Part shown: piece by piece, positions 6,394 through 13,739 of the stretch
Layout: each line of letters opens with the position of its first letter
Numbering within the stretch: position 1 is the stretch's first letter
NCBI GenBank assembly: GCA_002694345.1
Contig: NZLV01000064.1
Span: 1 to 13,739, forward strand
Length of the DNA: 13,739 bases
Origin: Maricaulis sp.
Lineage (GTDB): Bacteria; Pseudomonadota; Alphaproteobacteria; Caulobacterales; Maricaulaceae
Direction: 5' to 3'
Translations under genes and position numbers: made by a program
Notes under the pieces: model-generated
Database searches by the model: none
Seen by the model: the letters and a program-made list of their open reading frames with translations, nothing else
Told to the model about the DNA's origin: nothing

Positions 6394-9300
6394 ATGCGGC
6401 TGTCCCATTTCTTCATCGACCGACCGATCTTTGCCGGGGTCGTGGCGATTTTCATCACCCTGATGGGCGTGTTCGCCTATCCCTCCCTGCCTCTGGCCCA
6501 GTATCCGGAGATTGCCCCGCCGACGATTTCGGTCTCGGCCAGCTATCCCGGTGCCACGGCGGAAGATCTGGCTGAACAGATCGCGGCGCCGCTGGAGCAG
6601 GAAATCAACGGCGTCGAGGACATGCTCTACATGACCTCCTCGGCGACGGCCTCCGGCCTGGTCAACATCACTGTGACCTTCGCGCCGGGCACGGATCTGG
6701 ATACGGCCCAGGTCCTGGTCCAGAACCGGGTCAATCGCGCCGAACCGCGCCTGCCGGAACAGGTGCGCCAGACCGGTGTCAGCGTGAACCAGGAATCCGC
6801 CGGCTTCCTGCTCATCGTGGCCCTGCGTTCGGATGATGGCAGCGTGGATCGCGCCTATCTGGGCAATTACGCCAACTCGGTCCTGCGCGATCAGTTGCTG
6901 CGCCTGGAAGGCGTCGGCAATGTCCAGATTTTCGGCAGCGGCAATTATTCCATGCGGGTCTGGATCGACCCGGAGCGGGCCGCTGCCAATGACATGACGG
7001 CGAGCGATATCGTCGCCGCCCTGCGTGCCCAGAACATCCAGGCCGCCGGTGGCAGCCTCGGCCAGCCGCCCTTCACGGACGCGTCTCCGGCGCCGTTTGA
7101 AATCCCGATCTCCGTCCAGGGCCGCCTGATCGCGGAAGACGAGTTCGAGAATGTCGTGATCAAGCGTGGCCTGGACGGTCAGGTGACGCGCCTGCGCGAT
7201 GTGGCGCGGGTCGAGATCACCGGCGAGAATTTCTCGGTGAACGGTTATTTCGGCGGCCAGCCGGGTGTCGGCATGGCCATCGTGCAGCAGCCGGGCGCCA
7301 ATGCCCTGGAAGCCGCTTCCGCCGTGCTGGAAGCGGTCGAGGCCGCGTCGGAGAATTTCCCGGCCGGTGTCGACTACATGATCCCCTACAACCCGACCGA
7401 ATTCGTCGAGGAATCCGTGTCGGCCGTGCAGCACACCCTGATCGAGGCGGTCTTCCTGGTCGTGCTGGTGGTGGTCATCTTCCTGCAGAACTGGCGCGCC
7501 GCCTTCATCCCGATCGTGGCCATTCCGGTGTCGATCATCGGCGTGTTCGCCGTGCAGCTGGCGCTGGGCTTCTCGATCAACTCCCTGTCCCTGTTCGCGT
7601 TGGTGCTGGCTGTCGGCATCGTGGTCGATGATGCCATCATCGTGGTGGAGAATGTCGAGCGCCTGATGCGCGAGGGCCGTTCGCCCCGCGAGGCGGCCCG
7701 GGAATCCATGACGGAAGTCTCCGGCGCGCTGATCGCCATGACGCTCGTCCTGGTCTCGGTCTTCATCCCGACTGCCTTCATTCCGGGCATTCCGGGGATT
7801 TTCTATCGCCAGTTTGCCGTTGCGATCGCGTCGGCAGCCCTGATCTCCCTGGTCGTGTCGCTGACCCTGTCGCCGGCCCTGTGCGCGCTCATGCTGAAGC
7901 CGCACAAGACGGATGATGACAAGACCGGTCCGGCCTGGATGGCTCCGATCCGGATCTTCTCGCGGGCCTTCAATTCCGGTTTCGACTGGATCTCGGAGAA
8001 ATACTCCCTGCTGGTGGCGCGGCTTCTGCGCGTGCTGGTGATGATGCTGATCGCCTATGCCGGTCTGCTGGCCGTGACCGGCTGGCGCCTGACCGATACG
8101 CCGACCGGCTTCATTCCGGAGCAGGATCAGGGCTTCCTGATCGGTGTCATCCAGCTGCAGCCCGGTGCCTCGCTGGCCCGGACCGATACCGTGGTGACCA
8201 TCGCGATGAACACGCTGCTGGAAACCGAGGGTGTCGATTCCCTGGTGGCGCTGGCGGGCATGAACGGGGCGACCTTCTCCCCGGCCTCCAATGCCGGCCT
8301 GATGTTCATCCGTCTGGACAGTTTCGAGGAACGCGAAGGTCATCCGGGCATGAGCGCCACGGCGCTGGCCGGTCGCCTGACCGGTGTCATCAACCAGGCC
8401 ATTCCGGAAGGCAGCGGCTTCATCATTGCGCCGCCGTCCGTGCGCGGTCTGGGCCAGGGTGGCGGCTTCAAGATGATGCTGCAGGCCCGCGATGGCCGCA
8501 GCTTCGAGGAGCTGCAGCAGGTCGCCTATGCCATGATGGGGGCCGCGGCGCAGGAAAGCCGGGTCAGCCAAGTCTACACCACGTTCGACACGTCCTCGCC
8601 GCGCCTGCGGGTGGATGTCGACCGGGAGCGGGCCTTCCAGCTCGGCGTCGCTCCGTCCGAGATCTATGCCACGCTGGGCACCTATCTCGGCTCGACCTAT
8701 GTCAATGACTTCAACTTCCTTGGCCGGACGGTGCGGGTGACGGCCCAGGCCGATGCGCCCTTCCGGGACGAGGCCGCCGATGTCGGCCAGCTGCAGGTCC
8801 GCTCCAGTTCCGGCGAGATGGTGCCGCTGTCCGCCGTGGCCCGGATCATTGATGATACCGGTCCGGTCCGGGTGGTGCGCCACAACCTCTTCCCGGCGAT
8901 CGAGCTCCAGGGTCAGACCCCGCCGGGGGTCTCGACCGGCGAAGCGCTGGCCGCGATGGAAGAGCTGGCCGCCCAGATCCTGCCGGAAGGGGTCAGCTAT
9001 GAATGGACCGAGATCGCCTATCAGCAGAAGGCGGCGGGCAATTCCGGCATGATCGTCTTCGTGTTTGCCGTGGTCTTCGTCTTCCTGGTCCTGGCGGCTC
9101 AGTATGAGGCCTTCACCTTGCCTTGGGCGGTGATCTTCATCGTGCCGATGTGTGTGCTGGCCGCGATGCTGGGCATCAATCTGGCCGGTCTGGACAACAA
9201 TATCCTGACCCAGGTCGGTCTGGTGGTCCTGATCGCCCTGGCGGCCAAGAATGCCATCCTCCTGGTGGAATTCTCCAAACAAGCCGAGGAGAAACAGGGT

Positions 9301-9591
9301 CTGACCCCGTCAAAAGCGGCGGTCGAGGGCGCGCGCATCCGCCTGCGTCCGATCCTGATGACCTCGTTTGCCTTCATTTTCGGGGTGATGCCGCTGGCCT
9401 TTGCTCATGGCGCCGGTGCGGAAATGCGACAGGCCATCGGGATCGCGGTGTTCTCCGGCATGATCGGGGTGACGCTGTTCGGCCTTCTCTTCACGCCGGT
9501 CTTCTATGTGATCGGCCGGATCATCTCTCGCCTCTTGCCCCAGGGACCGTCTGCAGACGGGTCTGACGGATCGCAAGGAGACCAAGCATGA
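6394..9591 (+). CDS. RND multidrug efflux pump, HAE1 family (MexF/OqxB/AcrB-like)
   Basis: A 1065-residue inner-membrane proton/drug antiporter, the usual full length for AcrB-type pumps. TM1 is at about 10-28 behind the typical FFIDRPIFA start. A large periplasmic porter loop follows (about 30-345), then a block of helices. TM4 carries the proton-relay pair D412/D413 (VGIVVDDAI), matching AcrB D407/D408, and K952 in LAAKNA matches AcrB K940, so the relay is intact. The second periplasmic loop runs from about 570 to 885. The QYPEIAPP and DDAIIVVENVER segments place it in the hydrophobic/amphiphilic drug group, not heavy-metal export. GAG-rich AAAGAG (6380-6385) lies 8 nt before the ATG. It follows the adaptor gene after a 121 bp gap holding a terminator-like hairpin and overlaps the channel gene by 4 bp (ATGA). 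Actual substrates cannot be read from sequence. Confidence 0.96.
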   Translation: MRLSHFFIDRPIFAGVVAIFITLMGVFAYPSLPLAQYPEIAPPTISVSASYPGATAEDLAEQIAAPLEQEINGVEDMLYMTSSATASGLVNITVTFAPGTDLDTAQVLVQNRVNRAEPRLPEQVRQTGVSVNQESAGFLLIVALRSDDGSVDRAYLGNYANSVLRDQLLRLEGVGNVQIFGSGNYSMRVWIDPERAAANDMTASDIVAALRAQNIQAAGGSLGQPPFTDASPAPFEIPISVQGRLIAEDEFENVVIKRGLDGQVTRLRDVARVEITGENFSVNGYFGGQPGVGMAIVQQPGANALEAASAVLEAVEAASENFPAGVDYMIPYNPTEFVEESVSAVQHTLIEAVFLVVLVVVIFLQNWRAAFIPIVAIPVSIIGVFAVQLALGFSINSLSLFALVLAVGIVVDDAIIVVENVERLMREGRSPREAARESMTEVSGALIAMTLVLVSVFIPTAFIPGIPGIFYRQFAVAIASAALISLVVSLTLSPALCALMLKPHKTDDDKTGPAWMAPIRIFSRAFNSGFDWISEKYSLLVARLLRVLVMMLIAYAGLLAVTGWRLTDTPTGFIPEQDQGFLIGVIQLQPGASLARTDTVVTIAMNTLLETEGVDSLVALAGMNGATFSPASNAGLMFIRLDSFEEREGHPGMSATALAGRLTGVINQAIPEGSGFIIAPPSVRGLGQGGGFKMMLQARDGRSFEELQQVAYAMMGAAAQESRVSQVYTTFDTSSPRLRVDVDRERAFQLGVAPSEIYATLGTYLGSTYVNDFNFLGRTVRVTAQADAPFRDEAADVGQLQVRSSSGEMVPLSAVARIIDDTGPVRVVRHNLFPAIELQGQTPPGVSTGEALAAMEELAAQILPEGVSYEWTEIAYQQKAAGNSGMIVFVFAVVFVFLVLAAQYEAFTLPWAVIFIVPMCVLAAMLGINLAGLDNNILTQVGLVVLIALAAKNAILLVEFSKQAEEKQGLTPSKAAVEGARIRLRPILMTSFAFIFGVMPLAFAHGAGAEMRQAIGIAVFSGMIGVTLFGLLFTPVFYVIGRIISRLLPQGPSADGSDGSQGDQA

Positions 9592-11012
9592 CACGCTTCA
9601 TGAAACCGCTTCTGCCCCTCCTGCTGGGGACCAGTGTCCTGACGGCCTGCGCGACGACCGGGCCGGGCTATGACACGACTTCGCGCCTGGCCGATCTGTC
9701 CGGCGAAGCCCTGTTGGCCACCCGTGCCGATGTGCTCACGGATACGGCCCCGGACGCCGTGTGGTGGTCGCTCTATGACAGTGCCGCGATCACGCAGCTG
9801 GTGGAGGATGCCCTGGCGTCCAATCCCAGCCTGGCCGTGGCGCGCGCCAATCTGGAGCAGGCCCGGGCCGGTCTGGGTGAAGCGCGATCGGCGCTGCTGC
9901 CGCAGACGGGTGTGTCCGCCTCCGGCGGCTATACGCGCCAGCCATCGCAGACAGGTGGTTCTGCGCTGGAGAGCGATGCCTATTCCGCCGGTCTCGATGT
10001 CAGCTATGAGCTGGATTTCTTCGGCCGGGTCCGGGGTTCGGTGACGGCCGCCCGCGAAAGCGTCCTGGAAGCCGAAGCCGCCCGCGACGCGGCGCACATC
10101 CTGGTCATCGCCAATACGGTGCGCGCCTGGTCGGACTATTGCGCCAGCGCGGCCCTGATCGAAGTGGCCACGGAGAATGTCGAGATTGCCCGCCAGTCCT
10201 ACCAGCTGACGGAGCGTCTCTATGAAGCCGGCCGGGGCCTGCGCCTGGATGTTGTCCAGGCCCGCTCCGCCCTGGAAACCGCGGCGGCAGAACTGCCCAG
10301 CCTGCAAGCGGCCCAGGCCTCCGCCTTCTTCCGGCTGGGAACCCTGACCGGTCGCACGCCCGCTGACATGCGGAGCGCCATTCCTGCCTGTGACGGGATC
10401 CCGGTTCTCGATCAGGCGATCGCGGCTGGTGATGCCGGTTCGCTGATTGCCCGCCGTCCGGATGTGCGTCAGGCCGAACATGCCCTGTCCGGCGCGGCCG
10501 CCCGGGTCGATGTCGCCACCGCCGGTCTCTATCCCAGCGTGGTGCTGGGCGGATCGGTATCCTCAAGCGCGCTGGATATCGGCGATCTGGGCGATGATGA
10601 CGGCCTGTCGATCTCGCTGGGGCCGGTGATCAGCTGGACCTTCCCGAACATGTCCGCCTCGCGGGCGCGTCTGGCGGCGGCGGAAGCCGGGGCCGATGCG
10701 GCGCTTGCCCGGTTCGACCTGACCGTTCTGACCGCCCTGCAGGAAACCGAGACTGCGCTGGCGGCCTTTGTCTCCGAGCGTGAACGCCAGCGTTCGCTGG
10801 AAGTGGCGCGGGACGCGGCGCGTGAGGCGGCAGAGCTGGCGCGGGTGCGCTATCGGGCCGGCGCGGACAGTTTCGTGGTCGTGCTCGACGCGGAGCGGAC
10901 CCTGGCCAGTGCCGAGACAGCGCTCGTGCGGTCGCAGGCCGCGGTGGCCAGTGCCCAGGTCGATATCTTCCTGGCGCTCGGGGGTGGCTGGCCGATGGGT
11001 GAGGCGGGCTAA
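9588..11012 (+). CDS. Outer-membrane efflux channel lipoprotein, NodT/OprN family
   Basis: A 474-residue TolC-like outer-membrane factor that trimerises into the exit duct of the pump. The signal sequence ends in lipobox LTAC, so C21 is the lipid anchor; Ala at +2 fits outer-membrane sorting. Two outer-membrane efflux repeats cover about 60-245 and 270-460. SYELDFFGRVRGSV (about 141-154) is typical of the NodT/OprM/OprN group, and the protein ends near LALGGGW as these channels do. The ATG at 9588 overlaps the pump stop as ATGA and has AAGGAG (9575-9580) 7 nt upstream, so it is translationally coupled. Its TAA overlaps the stop of the convergent small gene, and no terminator follows. It could also serve the MacAB-like system downstream, which shows no channel of its own here. 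Confidence 0.95.
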   Translation: MTRFMKPLLPLLLGTSVLTACATTGPGYDTTSRLADLSGEALLATRADVLTDTAPDAVWWSLYDSAAITQLVEDALASNPSLAVARANLEQARAGLGEARSALLPQTGVSASGGYTRQPSQTGGSALESDAYSAGLDVSYELDFFGRVRGSVTAARESVLEAEAARDAAHILVIANTVRAWSDYCASAALIEVATENVEIARQSYQLTERLYEAGRGLRLDVVQARSALETAAAELPSLQAAQASAFFRLGTLTGRTPADMRSAIPACDGIPVLDQAIAAGDAGSLIARRPDVRQAEHALSGAAARVDVATAGLYPSVVLGGSVSSSALDIGDLGDDDGLSISLGPVISWTFPNMSASRARLAAAEAGADAALARFDLTVLTALQETETALAAFVSERERQRSLEVARDAAREAAELARVRYRAGADSFVVVLDAERTLASAETALVRSQAAVASAQVDIFLALGGGWPMGEAG

Positions 11013-11320
11013 CCCGTCTTGATCAGGCTGAGCAGGTTGAGGATGACGGCGGCGTTGAACAACAGGCCCAGCAGGCTCATCACCGCCGCCAGACCGGCCA
11101 CACCCGCCAGCAACAGGGCGCGGACCGGCAGCATCATGACCGCGTGCACCCGGTCACGGCCCGACCAGCGCGGCCGGGTCATTTTCTCGGTCAGGTCCCG
11201 GAAACCGCCTCGCCACAGGCTGACCGTGATCAGCAACCAGATGGCCACACCGGCAAAGGGGGCGGCCTTCAGGGCCAGACCCATGCCGGGAACGGCAAGA
11301 AGGGCTTGAAACTCGTCCAC
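11009..11320 (-). CDS. Small uncharacterised membrane protein
   Basis: A 103-residue protein I do not recognise. A hydrophobic helix at about 17-36 is followed by a basic loop (37-65, with many Arg/Lys) and a long hydrophobic stretch (66-100) that could be one or two helices, so two or three membrane segments are likely. The GTG start at 11320 is chosen because GAGAGAG (11328-11334) lies 7 nt upstream; the frame stays open further upstream to 11680, but that part overlaps the MacA-like gene on the other strand. It is divergent from the MacA-like gene and convergent with the channel gene, sharing 4 bp at the stops. A role linked to either transporter is possible from position only. Confidence 0.6.
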   Translation of the reverse strand: MDEFQALLAVPGMGLALKAAPFAGVAIWLLITVSLWRGGFRDLTEKMTRPRWSGRDRVHAVMMLPVRALLLAGVAGLAAVMSLLGLLFNAAVILNLLSLIKTG

Positions 11321-11476
11321 GCAAAAACTCTCTCTTGAGGAGGCTGTCTTTGCATAGCCTTTCCCCGGGCAGCGCGCTACATCCACCCGGATGCAATGCG
11401 GGCGACGGATTCGCGTGTCCGGCGCGTTCTCAGGAAGAGAGCCGGATTGCGGGGGCGTCCGCCAAAGGGGATATGC
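11321..11476. promoter_or_regulatory. Divergent promoter region of the small membrane gene and MacA-like operon
   Basis: This 156 bp gap should contain promoters for both directions. I found no convincing -35/-10 pair. Small dyads such as CATCC/GGATG (11380-11384, 11389-11393) are too short to call an operator. Confidence 0.3.
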
Positions 11477-12943
11477 ATGCTTGAGAACAAGCGTTTGTGG
11501 GCGGCCATTGCCGCGGTGATCATTCTGGGTGCTGCCGGTTGGTGGATGTTCGGACGCTCCGGTGGCAGTGCCGGGGAAATCGTCATCGAGACCGAAACCG
11601 CGTCGACCGGGGATGTTCGCCGGATCGTGGCTGCATCCGGGGCCGTGCGTGCCCTGGTCACGGTCGAGGTCGGCTCCCAATTGTCCGGGCAGATCTCCGA
11701 ATTGATGGCGGATTACAATGATACGGTGGAAGCCGGTCAGGTGATCGCCCGCCTGGATCCCCAGACCTATGAAACCCGTGTGCGCGAAGCGGAAGCCTCA
11801 CGCGCCACGGCGGCTGCCAGCCTGGAATTGCAGCGCGCCTCCCTGGCGCGTGTGCAGGCCAATCTGCGCGAAGCCCAGCTGGAATATGACCGCATGGTCA
11901 CCCTGCATGCCCGCGGCACGGTTGCCCAGTCGGCGATGGATACGGCCGAGACGGCCCTGGCCGCAGCGCAGGCCGAGCTTGGCGTGGCCCGTGCCCAGAT
12001 CACCAATGCCCAAGCGGTTCTGGCGCAACGTGATGCGACGCTGGAAGGGGCCCGCATTGATCTCGAGCGCACTACGATCCGGGCGCCGATCAACGGGGTT
12101 GTCGTCGACCGGGCGGTCGATGTCGGCCAGACCGTGGCCGCCAGCCTGTCGGCGCCGGTTCTTTTCACCATCGCGCAGGACCTCGGCCAGGTGCAGATCG
12201 ATGCCCAGGTCGACGAGGCCGATATCGGTCAGATCCAGCGGGGCCAGGCGGTCCGCTTCACGGTCGATGCCCATCCTGATACCGAGCTGACGGGCCGGGT
12301 CGAACAGATCCGCCTCTCGCCGGAAATCCTGAACAATGTGGTGACCTATACGGTTGTCGTCTCGGCCGCCAATCCGGGCCAGCGCCTGCTGCCGGGCATG
12401 ACGGCGAACATGGATATCATCACGGGCGAGCGCACCGATGTTCTGGTCGTGGGCAATGGCGCGCTGCGCTTCCGTCCGTCGCCGGCGCTGGAAGGCCGCT
12501 CCCGTCCGCTCGAAGCCCCGGGCGCTGGCGGTGGTCCGCAGCGGGGCGGGCCGGGCGGTGATCCGATGGCGCGCCTGACCGAGGAATTGGGTCTCAGCGA
12601 GAGCCAGCAGGAGCAGGCGCGCAGCGTCTTCATGCAGGCGATGGGCCGGGCCCGCGCCGCGGCGCAGGCCGGTGGCGAGTTCGACCGGGACGGCATGCAG
12701 GCCGAGATCGCCCGCGGCATGGAAGCCATTCTCGATGCCGAGCAGCTGGATCGCTATCGCACCATGATGCGTGAGATGCGCGAAACCCGCCTGGCCACAC
12801 TCTGGGTGGAAACCGCCGATGGAACGCTGGAAGAGCGCCGGGTGCGCCTGGGCATTTCCGACAGCCAGACCACGGAAGTGGTCGGTGGCGATCTGGACGC
12901 CGGCGAGGCTGTGGTGACCCGCGCCCGCGAGGTCCGCGAATGA
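11477..12943 (+). CDS. MacA-like periplasmic adaptor of an ABC exporter, with inserted helical domain
   Basis: A 488-residue adaptor, longer than E. coli MacA (about 370). Residues 7-25 form an N-terminal membrane anchor. VEVGSQLSGQI (63-73) is a MacA signature at the lipoyl domain, a helical hairpin spans about 97-195, RAPINGVVV restarts the lipoyl domain, and the beta-barrel covers about 235-318. The membrane-proximal domain begins at about 322 (VLVVGNGALRF), is interrupted by about 100 extra residues (338-438), then resumes with TLWVETADGTLEERRV and the typical VVGGDLDAGEAVV. The ATG at 11477 has AAAGGGG (11464-11470) 6 nt upstream and opens directly into the anchor; an in-frame ATG at 11396 would add 27 charged residues and is less likely. 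Its stop overlaps the ATPase start (ATGA), so both belong to one operon. Substrate unknown. Confidence 0.93.
   Translation: MLENKRLWAAIAAVIILGAAGWWMFGRSGGSAGEIVIETETASTGDVRRIVAASGAVRALVTVEVGSQLSGQISELMADYNDTVEAGQVIARLDPQTYETRVREAEASRATAAASLELQRASLARVQANLREAQLEYDRMVTLHARGTVAQSAMDTAETALAAAQAELGVARAQITNAQAVLAQRDATLEGARIDLERTTIRAPINGVVVDRAVDVGQTVAASLSAPVLFTIAQDLGQVQIDAQVDEADIGQIQRGQAVRFTVDAHPDTELTGRVEQIRLSPEILNNVVTYTVVVSAANPGQRLLPGMTANMDIITGERTDVLVVGNGALRFRPSPALEGRSRPLEAPGAGGGPQRGGPGGDPMARLTEELGLSESQQEQARSVFMQAMGRARAAAQAGGEFDRDGMQAEIARGMEAILDAEQLDRYRTMMREMRETRLATLWVETADGTLEERRVRLGISDSQTTEVVGGDLDAGEAVVTRAREVRE
12488..12790 (+). other. Spy/CpxP-like LTxxQ segment inserted in the MacA-like adaptor
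   Basis: Residues 338-438 of the adaptor. A Gly/Pro-rich linker (346-363) leads into predicted helices with LGLSESQQEQ (371-380) and, about 48 residues later, ILDAEQLDRY (418-427). Paired LTxxQ-like motifs about 50-60 residues apart on amphipathic helices are the hallmark of the periplasmic Spy/CpxP/ZraP family of chaperones and metal or stress sensors. Assignment rests on motif spacing and helical pattern only. Confidence 0.55.
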
Positions 12944-13620
12944 GCGCACTGATCGAATGCCGGGACCTGGTCAAGACCTACACGATGGGGGACCAGACCG
13001 TCCGGGCCCTGGACGGGGTCAGCCTGGATATCGGGTCCGGCGACTATGTCGCCATCATGGGCACGTCCGGGTCCGGCAAGTCGACGCTGATGAACCTCAT
13101 GGGTGCGCTGGACCGGCCGAGCTCCGGCTCCCTGCGCATTGCCGGTGAGGAACTGGCCGGACTGGATGCGGACCGGCTCGCCGCCTTCCGCAATCGCACG
13201 ATCGGTTTCGTCTTCCAGCAATTCAATCTCCTGCCGCGCACCTCGGCGCTGGAGAATGCGGCCCTGCCGCTGGTCTATGCCGGCGTGCCGGCCGAAGAGC
13301 GGCGCCGCCGGGCCATGGCGCGGCTGGAACAAGTGGGGCTGGGCGAACGCACGGACCACCATCCCTCGCAATTGTCCGGGGGGCAGCAGCAACGCGTGGC
13401 GATCGCCCGGGCGCTGGTCAATGATCCCAAAATCCTGCTCGCCGACGAGCCGACCGGGGCGCTCGACAGCCAGACCTCGGACGACATCATGGGTATTTTC
13501 GATACGCTGAACCGGGAAGGCATCACCATTATCCTGGTGACACACGAGCAGGAGGTGGCCGATCATGCCCGCCGCCAGATCGTGTTCCGAGACGGCCAGA
13601 TCCTGGAGGACCGGTCATGA
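12940..13620 (+). CDS. ABC transporter ATP-binding protein, MacB/LolD type
   Basis: A 226-residue nucleotide-binding subunit with every key motif intact: Walker A GTSGSGKST (41-49), Q-loop FVFQQFN (Q93/Q94), signature LSGGQ (145-149), Walker B ILLADE (D169, catalytic E170), D-loop ALD (174-176) and H-loop H202. Length and motifs match the LolD/MacB/YknY group, which powers mechanotransmission exporters rather than substrate-carrying channels. Here the ATPase is separate from its permease, unlike E. coli MacB, where both are fused. Its ATG overlaps the adaptor stop and its TGA overlaps the permease start, so translation of the three is probably coupled. Confidence 0.95.
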   Translation: MSALIECRDLVKTYTMGDQTVRALDGVSLDIGSGDYVAIMGTSGSGKSTLMNLMGALDRPSSGSLRIAGEELAGLDADRLAAFRNRTIGFVFQQFNLLPRTSALENAALPLVYAGVPAEERRRRAMARLEQVGLGERTDHHPSQLSGGQQQRVAIARALVNDPKILLADEPTGALDSQTSDDIMGIFDTLNREGITIILVTHEQEVADHARRQIVFRDGQILEDRS

Positions 13621-13739
13621 ATCTGATGGCCTCGCTTCGTATTGCGCTGATTGCGCTGCGCGTGAATGCCCTGCGCAGTGCCCTGGCCATGCTGGGCGTC
13701 ATCATCGGCGTGGCGTCGGTGATCGTCCTGGTGTCGATC
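13617..13739 (+). CDS. MacB-like ABC transporter permease (5' part only)
   Basis: Only the first 41 codons lie in the window and the frame is open at the right edge. The visible part reads as an amphipathic start (NLMASLRIALIALRVNALRS) followed by the first membrane helix (ALAMLGVIIGVASVIVLVSI). This is the usual beginning of MacB/FtsX-type permeases, where ALRS...LxxLGIIIGVASVI is highly typical. The ATG at 13617 overlaps the ATPase stop as ATGA, with GGAGGA (13605-13610) 6 nt upstream. The large periplasmic domain and last three helices would follow outside the window. Confidence 0.85.
   Translation, partial: MNLMASLRIALIALRVNALRSALAMLGVIIGVASVIVLVSI

Noticed and set aside
6262..9282. 1006-codon open frame on the minus strand, antisense to the RND pump
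   Set aside because: The composition (Asp/His/Arg/Gln-rich, no hydrophobic core) is the mirror of the pump codons. The pump frame has all family motifs.
11798..12949. 383-codon minus-strand frame over the MacA-like gene
   Set aside because: Arg/His-rich mirror of the adaptor codons with no family resemblance.

Overview
This is a GC-rich window with the look of an alphaproteobacterial chromosome. The clues are high-GC codon third positions, tightly packed genes with ATGA start/stop overlaps, and a cluster of short C/G-rich palindromes of a kind common between alphaproteobacterial genes. A member of the Maricaulales/Hyphomonadaceae or a relative is my best guess, but no rRNA or other marker gene is present to confirm it.

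Layout. Positions 1-615 hold no gene I can support: first a stretch with nested inverted repeats (68-159), then a dense cluster of small palindromes (233-537), then the terminator of the first gene. Next comes a secreted two-domain M16 zinc peptidase on the minus strand (616-3348). Divergent from it is a short-chain dehydrogenase resembling RhlG (3593-4366). That gene runs tail to tail into a TetR-type repressor (4363-4935, minus), and the two stop codons share one CTAG.

The centre of the window is a complete tripartite drug-efflux operon of the MexEF-OprN/AcrAB type: lipoprotein adaptor (5079-6272), HAE1-type RND pump (6394-9591) and NodT-family outer-membrane lipoprotein channel (9588-11012). 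The TetR gene is divergent from it, and the shared control region carries a good palindrome (4975-5000) with -35-like TTGACA on both strands, so this is probably a locally controlled pump. A terminator-like hairpin (6323-6361) sits between the adaptor and pump genes and may lower pump expression relative to adaptor.

A small unrecognised membrane protein (11009-11320, minus) separates this operon from a second transport operon: a MacA-like adaptor (11477-12943), a MacB/LolD-type ATPase (12940-13620) and the first 41 codons of its separate permease (13617 to the window end). The MacA-like adaptor carries an extra helical segment with two LTxxQ-like motifs, resembling the Spy/CpxP family of periplasmic chaperone/sensor proteins, inserted in its membrane-proximal domain. 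This is the most unusual protein feature here. No second outer-membrane channel is visible, so the NodT-type channel may serve both machines.
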